Assembly (NCBI GenBank): GCA_039029535.1
Contig: JBCCFW010000156.1
Span: 1 to 18,718, forward strand
Source: JBCCFW01 sp039029535
GTDB lineage: Bacteria; Acidobacteriota; JBCCFW01
Direction: 5' to 3'
Length of the DNA: 18,718 bases
Part shown: piece after piece, positions 16,590 to 18,718 of the stretch
How positions within the stretch are numbered: position 1 is the stretch's first letter
How the letters are laid out: each line of letters opens with the position of its first letter
Made by a program: the position numbers and the translations under genes
The notes under the pieces: generated by a model
What the model was told of the DNA's origin: nothing
Database searches by the model: none
Seen by the model: the letters and a program-made list of their open reading frames with translations, nothing else

Positions 16590-16625
16590 CGGTCGGCCGT
16601 GCCTCAAGTGGCCGAGGGCCGACCG
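16590..16625. repeat. 9-bp perfect inverted repeat upstream of the DUF6493-like gene
   Basis: CGGTCGGCC (16590-16598) and GGCCGACCG (16617-16625) are separated by 18 bp and lie 41 bp before the ATG at 16549, between the terminator and the gene. Position suits an operator or a leader stem for the large gene. Confidence 0.45.
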
Positions 16626-16627
16626 CG

Positions 16628-16671
16628 AAAAAAAAACAACGGCTGCCTTCGCCAAAGGCGAAGACAGCCGT
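16628..16671 (-). terminator. Intrinsic terminator of the DUF2378-like gene
   Basis: Arms at 16657-16671 and 16639-16653 form a 15-bp stem with one mismatch (A-C) and a 3-nt loop. On the minus strand it is followed by TTG and nine T (16636-16628). It lies about 80 nt after the stop at 16753. This is a textbook Rho-independent terminator and isolates the sigma-54 unit from the downstream gene. Confidence 0.93.
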
Positions 16672-16752
16672 CATGACTTGCTTGCTCCCAGCGTCCCAGA
16701 GGAGCAGGCGAGGAACTCTCGTGCTATTTCGTGGTCAAAACTCTTCTTGCTG

Positions 16753-17346
16753 CTACTCGCCGACGGCGGCGCGACGGTACGCGACCGGCTGCCAGGCGAA
16801 CTCGAACTCGCAGCTATCACCTTCTTCGTTGCGGCAGCGGACCTCACGGACCTCGACCTCGTTCTCGGTGCAGTAGGCGAGCACCGTGCGGAAGTAGGCG
16901 CCGAGGGTGAGGCAGTGGGCGCGACCGGCGGAGGCGCCGACGACGCTGAGCCGCTCCTGTCCGGGTTCCTGTCCCTTGCGGAGGACCAGGCGTCCGTGTC
17001 CGCAGGCACAACCGGAGAAGATGCTCACCGCCAGGCGCAGCACGCGCTCGGGGTCGGCTTCACGATGGAAGACGCGGAACAGGCTGCGGGCGTGCTGACG
17101 ACCCACCTGCTCTCCGGCGACCTCGAAGACTTCGTCGGCCTCCACGCCCAGCTCGTTGACGATGGCTTCGTCCAGCCCCTGGAGGACCTGGTAGGGGTAC
17201 CAGATCGAGGGCAGCAAGGTGCCGGTGAGGATGACCTGCGACATGTCGTCGAGGGAATCGACGATGCGGTCGAGCGTGTCCTGCCCGTGCCGCTCGCGAA
17301 TGAAGTCCAGTCGAGCGTTGATGGCCGCACCCTTGATTCTGCTCAT
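16753..17346 (-). CDS. DUF2378/TIGR02265-like, V4R-type cysteine-rich protein
   Basis: 197 residues from ATG at 17346 with AGGAG 7 nt upstream. The frame is open further upstream through the leader, but that stretch is unlike protein. The opening SRIKGAAINARLDFIRERHG and TGTLLPSIWYPY (41-52) match the pattern of DUF2378/TIGR02265, a family of about 200 residues expanded in Myxococcus. The end, LAYCTENEVEVREV then CRNEEGDSCEFEF (171-183), has the V4R (4-vinyl reductase, ligand-binding) form. Six cysteines occur, including CACGHG (113-118), which could bind metal or a cofactor. No signal peptide is seen. It lies behind a sigma-54 promoter and next to the activator gene, so it is probably inducible. 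Function is unknown. Confidence 0.75.
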   Translation of the reverse strand: MSRIKGAAINARLDFIRERHGQDTLDRIVDSLDDMSQVILTGTLLPSIWYPYQVLQGLDEAIVNELGVEADEVFEVAGEQVGRQHARSLFRVFHREADPERVLRLAVSIFSGCACGHGRLVLRKGQEPGQERLSVVGASAGRAHCLTLGAYFRTVLAYCTENEVEVREVRCRNEEGDSCEFEFAWQPVAYRRAAVGE

Positions 17347-17396
17347 CTGGCCTCTCCTACTCTTCTCTGCTTCTTGAATCGGCTTGAAATGTCCCG

Positions 17397-17448
17397 CCGG
17401 AGGCGCCGCTGGTTCGCCCGTCCCTGTAGCTCGCCAGGACGCCTCCGG
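17397..17448 (-). promoter_or_regulatory. Structured leader of the DUF2378-like gene
   Basis: CCGGAGGCG (17397-17405) and CGCCTCCGG (17440-17448) are perfect 9-bp arms. Inside them CTGG (17409-17412) pairs with CCAG (17434-17437) after a small internal loop. A competing GGGGAG/CTCCCC palindrome (17448-17460) overlaps the edge of the outer stem. The element lies between the predicted start site and the ribosome site. No known riboswitch is recognised. Confidence 0.5.
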
Positions 17449-17510
17449 GGGAGGCTCCCCGTCGCATGCTCGGGTGCCTGGGAGGCTCCGTTGCACGCGC
17501 CTTTCCATAG

Positions 17511-17527
17511 AGCAAGGGCAGTGCCAA
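17511..17527 (-). promoter_or_regulatory. Sigma-54 (-24/-12) promoter for the DUF2378-like gene
   Basis: On the minus strand the sequence reads TTGGCACTGCCCTTGCT. This fits the consensus TGGCAC-N5-TTGCW exactly, with the invariant GG (17525-17524) and GC (17513-17512) spaced by 10 nt. Transcription should start near 17500, giving a leader of about 154 nt before the ATG at 17346. A sigma-54 activator gene ends 230 bp upstream on the same strand, which supports it. Confidence 0.85.
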
Positions 17528-17589
17528 CCTCGCCGCTGGCGGCCTTCGTTGCAGAAAGCGGCTTTTTCGGCAGCATCGTCCCGACATGC

Positions 17590-17697
17590 CCCGGCCGGAC
17601 CACCGATTCCCGGCCGGACGGGGTGTCCGAGTCCCGGACAGGGGTGTCGACCGTCCGGAATCCCGACACCGACAACCGGACACCGCCGGAGTCCGGT
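17590..17697. promoter_or_regulatory. Cluster of inverted and direct repeats, probable enhancer (UAS) sites
   Basis: Direct repeats of CCCGGCCGGAC occur at 17590 and 17609. Inverted repeats are TGTCCG-N5-CGGACA (17624-17640), GGTGTCG-N14-CGACACC (17643-17670) and ACCGGAC-N9-GTCCGGT (17675-17697). They lie about 90-195 bp upstream of the predicted sigma-54 start, the normal distance for activator binding. The neighbouring Fis-type activator is the likely ligand; this is inferred from position. Confidence 0.6.
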
Positions 17698-17756
17698 CAC
17701 CGGGCCAGCCCCGCGCCAGGAAGGAGAGAAGGACGTTCGGGGAGGAGCGCCGGCGG

Positions 17757-18718
17757 CTACTTGAGGTCGTAGCGCTTGATCTTCTCGATCAAGGTGGAGC
17801 GCGAGATCCCCAGCGCCAGGGCGGTCTGGGTGCGGTTGCCGTCCTTCCGACGGAGCACCTCGGCGATGTGGGCCTTCTCGACCTCGGCCAGGGTGCCGTC
17901 GGTGGTCACGGCCGCCGGGGGCGCCTCGACCTCGGCCCCCCGCCCGGTGAGCTCCGGGGGCAGGTCCTCCGGACCGATCCACTCGCCGGAGCCGAGCAGG
18001 GCGCAGCGCTCGACGACGTTCTTCAGCTCTCGAACGTTCCCCGGCCAGGGGTCCGCCAGCAGGATGGCCTCGGCCTCGGGGGTGAAGCCCTGAGGACCCC
18101 GACCCAGGGTCTGGCGGAAGTGCTCGAGGAAGCGGGCCGCCAGGAGGAGGACGTCGCGCCCGCGCTCCCGCAGGGGCGGCAGCCGGAGCTGGAGGACGTT
18201 GAGTCGGTAATAGAGGTCCTCGCGGTACTTCCCCTCCTTCATGGCCGTCTCGAGATCGCGGTTGGTGGCCGCGACGATGCGGACGTCGACGTCGATGTCC
18301 CGCACGCCGCCCAGACGCCGGAAGCGCCGGGACTCGAGCACCTTGAGGAGTTTCGGCTGGAGGGCACCCGCCAGGTCGCCGACCTCGTCCAGGAAGACGG
18401 TGCCGCCGTCGGCGATCTCGAGCAGCCCCCTCTTGAGGTTGGCCGAGCCCGTGTAGGCGCCCCGCTCGGCGCCGAAGAGCTCGCTCTCCAGGAAGGTCTC
18501 GGAGAGCCCGGCGCAGTTGATCTCCTGGAAGGGCTGCTCCCGCCGCTCGCTGCGCTGGTGGATCGCCTCGGCGACGACCCCCTTGCCGGTGCCGCTCTCG
18601 CCCAGGAGGAGCACGGTGGTGTCCCGACTCTCGGAGACGACGCCGACCATCCGGTCGATCTCGCGCATGGCCTCGCTCTCGCCGAGGCTCACGGCCTTCG
18701 GCTGGAGCTGCTCGACCC
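17757..18718 (-). CDS. Sigma-54-dependent transcriptional activator (bacterial enhancer-binding protein), N-terminus outside window
   Basis: The frame is open to the right edge, so the sensory N-terminus is missing; 319 residues are visible. The AAA+ domain has Walker A GESGTGKG, the sigma-54 loop GAYTGS (18461-18444; consensus GAFTGA), Walker B GGTVFLDEVGDL, and sensor motifs RIVAATNRDL, YYRLNVLQLRLPPLRER and PWPGNVRELKNVVERC. A linker rich in Pro/Ala/Glu leads to a Fis-type helix-turn-helix at the C-terminus (GNRTQTALALGISRSTLIEK). It remodels sigma-54 RNA polymerase by ATP hydrolysis. It is followed on the same strand by a sigma-54 promoter and repeat cluster, so it likely drives the DUF2378-like gene. 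Whether its input is a receiver, FHA, PAS or GAF domain cannot be seen. Confidence 0.96.
   Translation of the reverse strand, partial: VEQLQPKAVSLGESEAMREIDRMVGVVSESRDTTVLLLGESGTGKGVVAEAIHQRSERREQPFQEINCAGLSETFLESELFGAERGAYTGSANLKRGLLEIADGGTVFLDEVGDLAGALQPKLLKVLESRRFRRLGGVRDIDVDVRIVAATNRDLETAMKEGKYREDLYYRLNVLQLRLPPLRERGRDVLLLAARFLEHFRQTLGRGPQGFTPEAEAILLADPWPGNVRELKNVVERCALLGSGEWIGPEDLPPELTGRGAEVEAPPAAVTTDGTLAEVEKAHIAEVLRRKDGNRTQTALALGISRSTLIEKIKRYDLK

Larger units (their letters stand above)
17347..17756 (-). other. 410-bp regulatory region between the sigma-54 activator and its probable target
   Basis: No credible gene. Reading towards the small gene, it holds a cluster of inverted repeats (17590-17697), a -24/-12 promoter (17527-17511), and a leader of about 154 nt with a long-range hairpin (17448-17397) and an AGGAG ribosome site. 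Such length is unusual in this otherwise compact window. Confidence 0.8.

Noticed and set aside
16573..17772. 399-residue plus-strand open frame over the DUF2378-like gene and regulatory region
   Set aside because: It runs through the intrinsic terminator, the sigma-54 promoter and the repeat cluster, and lacks domain motifs.
17347..17982. In-frame N-terminal extension of the DUF2378-like gene up to 17982
   Set aside because: It overlaps the activator gene and its residues are random Arg/Gly/Pro-rich. The ATG at 17346 has a good ribosome site and starts exactly at the family N-terminus.
1..18718. CRISPR arrays, tRNA or rRNA genes, IS elements, phage or att sites
   Set aside because: Looked for and not seen: no regularly spaced repeats, cloverleaf candidates, transposase or integrase motifs.

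Overview
The window is 18.7 kb of GC-rich, densely coded DNA from a Gram-negative type bacterium: there are sigma-54 elements, a BamD-like protein and many GTG/TTG starts. No rRNA or tRNA is visible to fix the taxonomy. The best hint is the gene at 16753-17346. It resembles DUF2378/TIGR02265, a family defined on Myxococcus paralogues. The secreted beta-propeller proteins with an FN3-like tail are also common in Myxococcota, Acidobacteriota and related uncultured lineages. I read it as an uncultured member of such a group; this is inference.

Layout. (1) 1-2686, minus strand: two tandem paralogues for secreted propeller-like proteins, the left one cut by the window edge. (2) 2856-8955, minus strand: a tightly packed cell-envelope and metabolism operon. 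In transcription order it holds a divergent SAM-hydrolase-family protein, a TPR-penicillin-binding transpeptidase, a three-PASTA membrane protein, ribulose-phosphate 3-epimerase and a YbgC-type thioesterase. After a 67-bp gap comes a BamD-like TPR protein with a long charged tail. Four of the five upstream genes touch or overlap (TGATG, GTGA, TTGA). (3) 9074-12020, plus strand, divergent from the operon: an ATPase, ABC-2 permease and GldG-like auxiliary protein, overlapping one another, followed 10 bp later by an RqcH/NFACT ribosome-quality-control protein (12031-13497). (4) 13511-16549, minus strand and convergent with the NFACT gene: a 1012-residue helical-repeat protein resembling DUF6493. 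(5) 16628-18718, minus strand: a sigma-54 activator (N-terminus beyond the right edge), a 410-bp regulatory region, a DUF2378/V4R-like cysteine-rich protein, and a strong intrinsic terminator.

The most striking unit is region 5. The gap between the activator and the DUF2378-like gene holds a near-perfect -24/-12 promoter (TTGGCAC-N5-TTGCT) pointing at the small gene. Several GTCCGG/TGTCCG inverted repeats lie 90-190 bp upstream of the predicted start, where enhancer sites are expected. A structured leader of about 150 nt and a terminator complete it. This looks like a self-contained activator-promoter-effector cassette.

Other oddities are a SAM-hydrolase-family protein without the usual VDPGVG motif, a PBP whose dimerisation domain seems replaced by TPR-like helices, a BamD-like protein without a lipobox, and an RqcH that appears to lack the helix-hairpin-helix domain. 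All family assignments come from reading motifs by eye; no database search was run.
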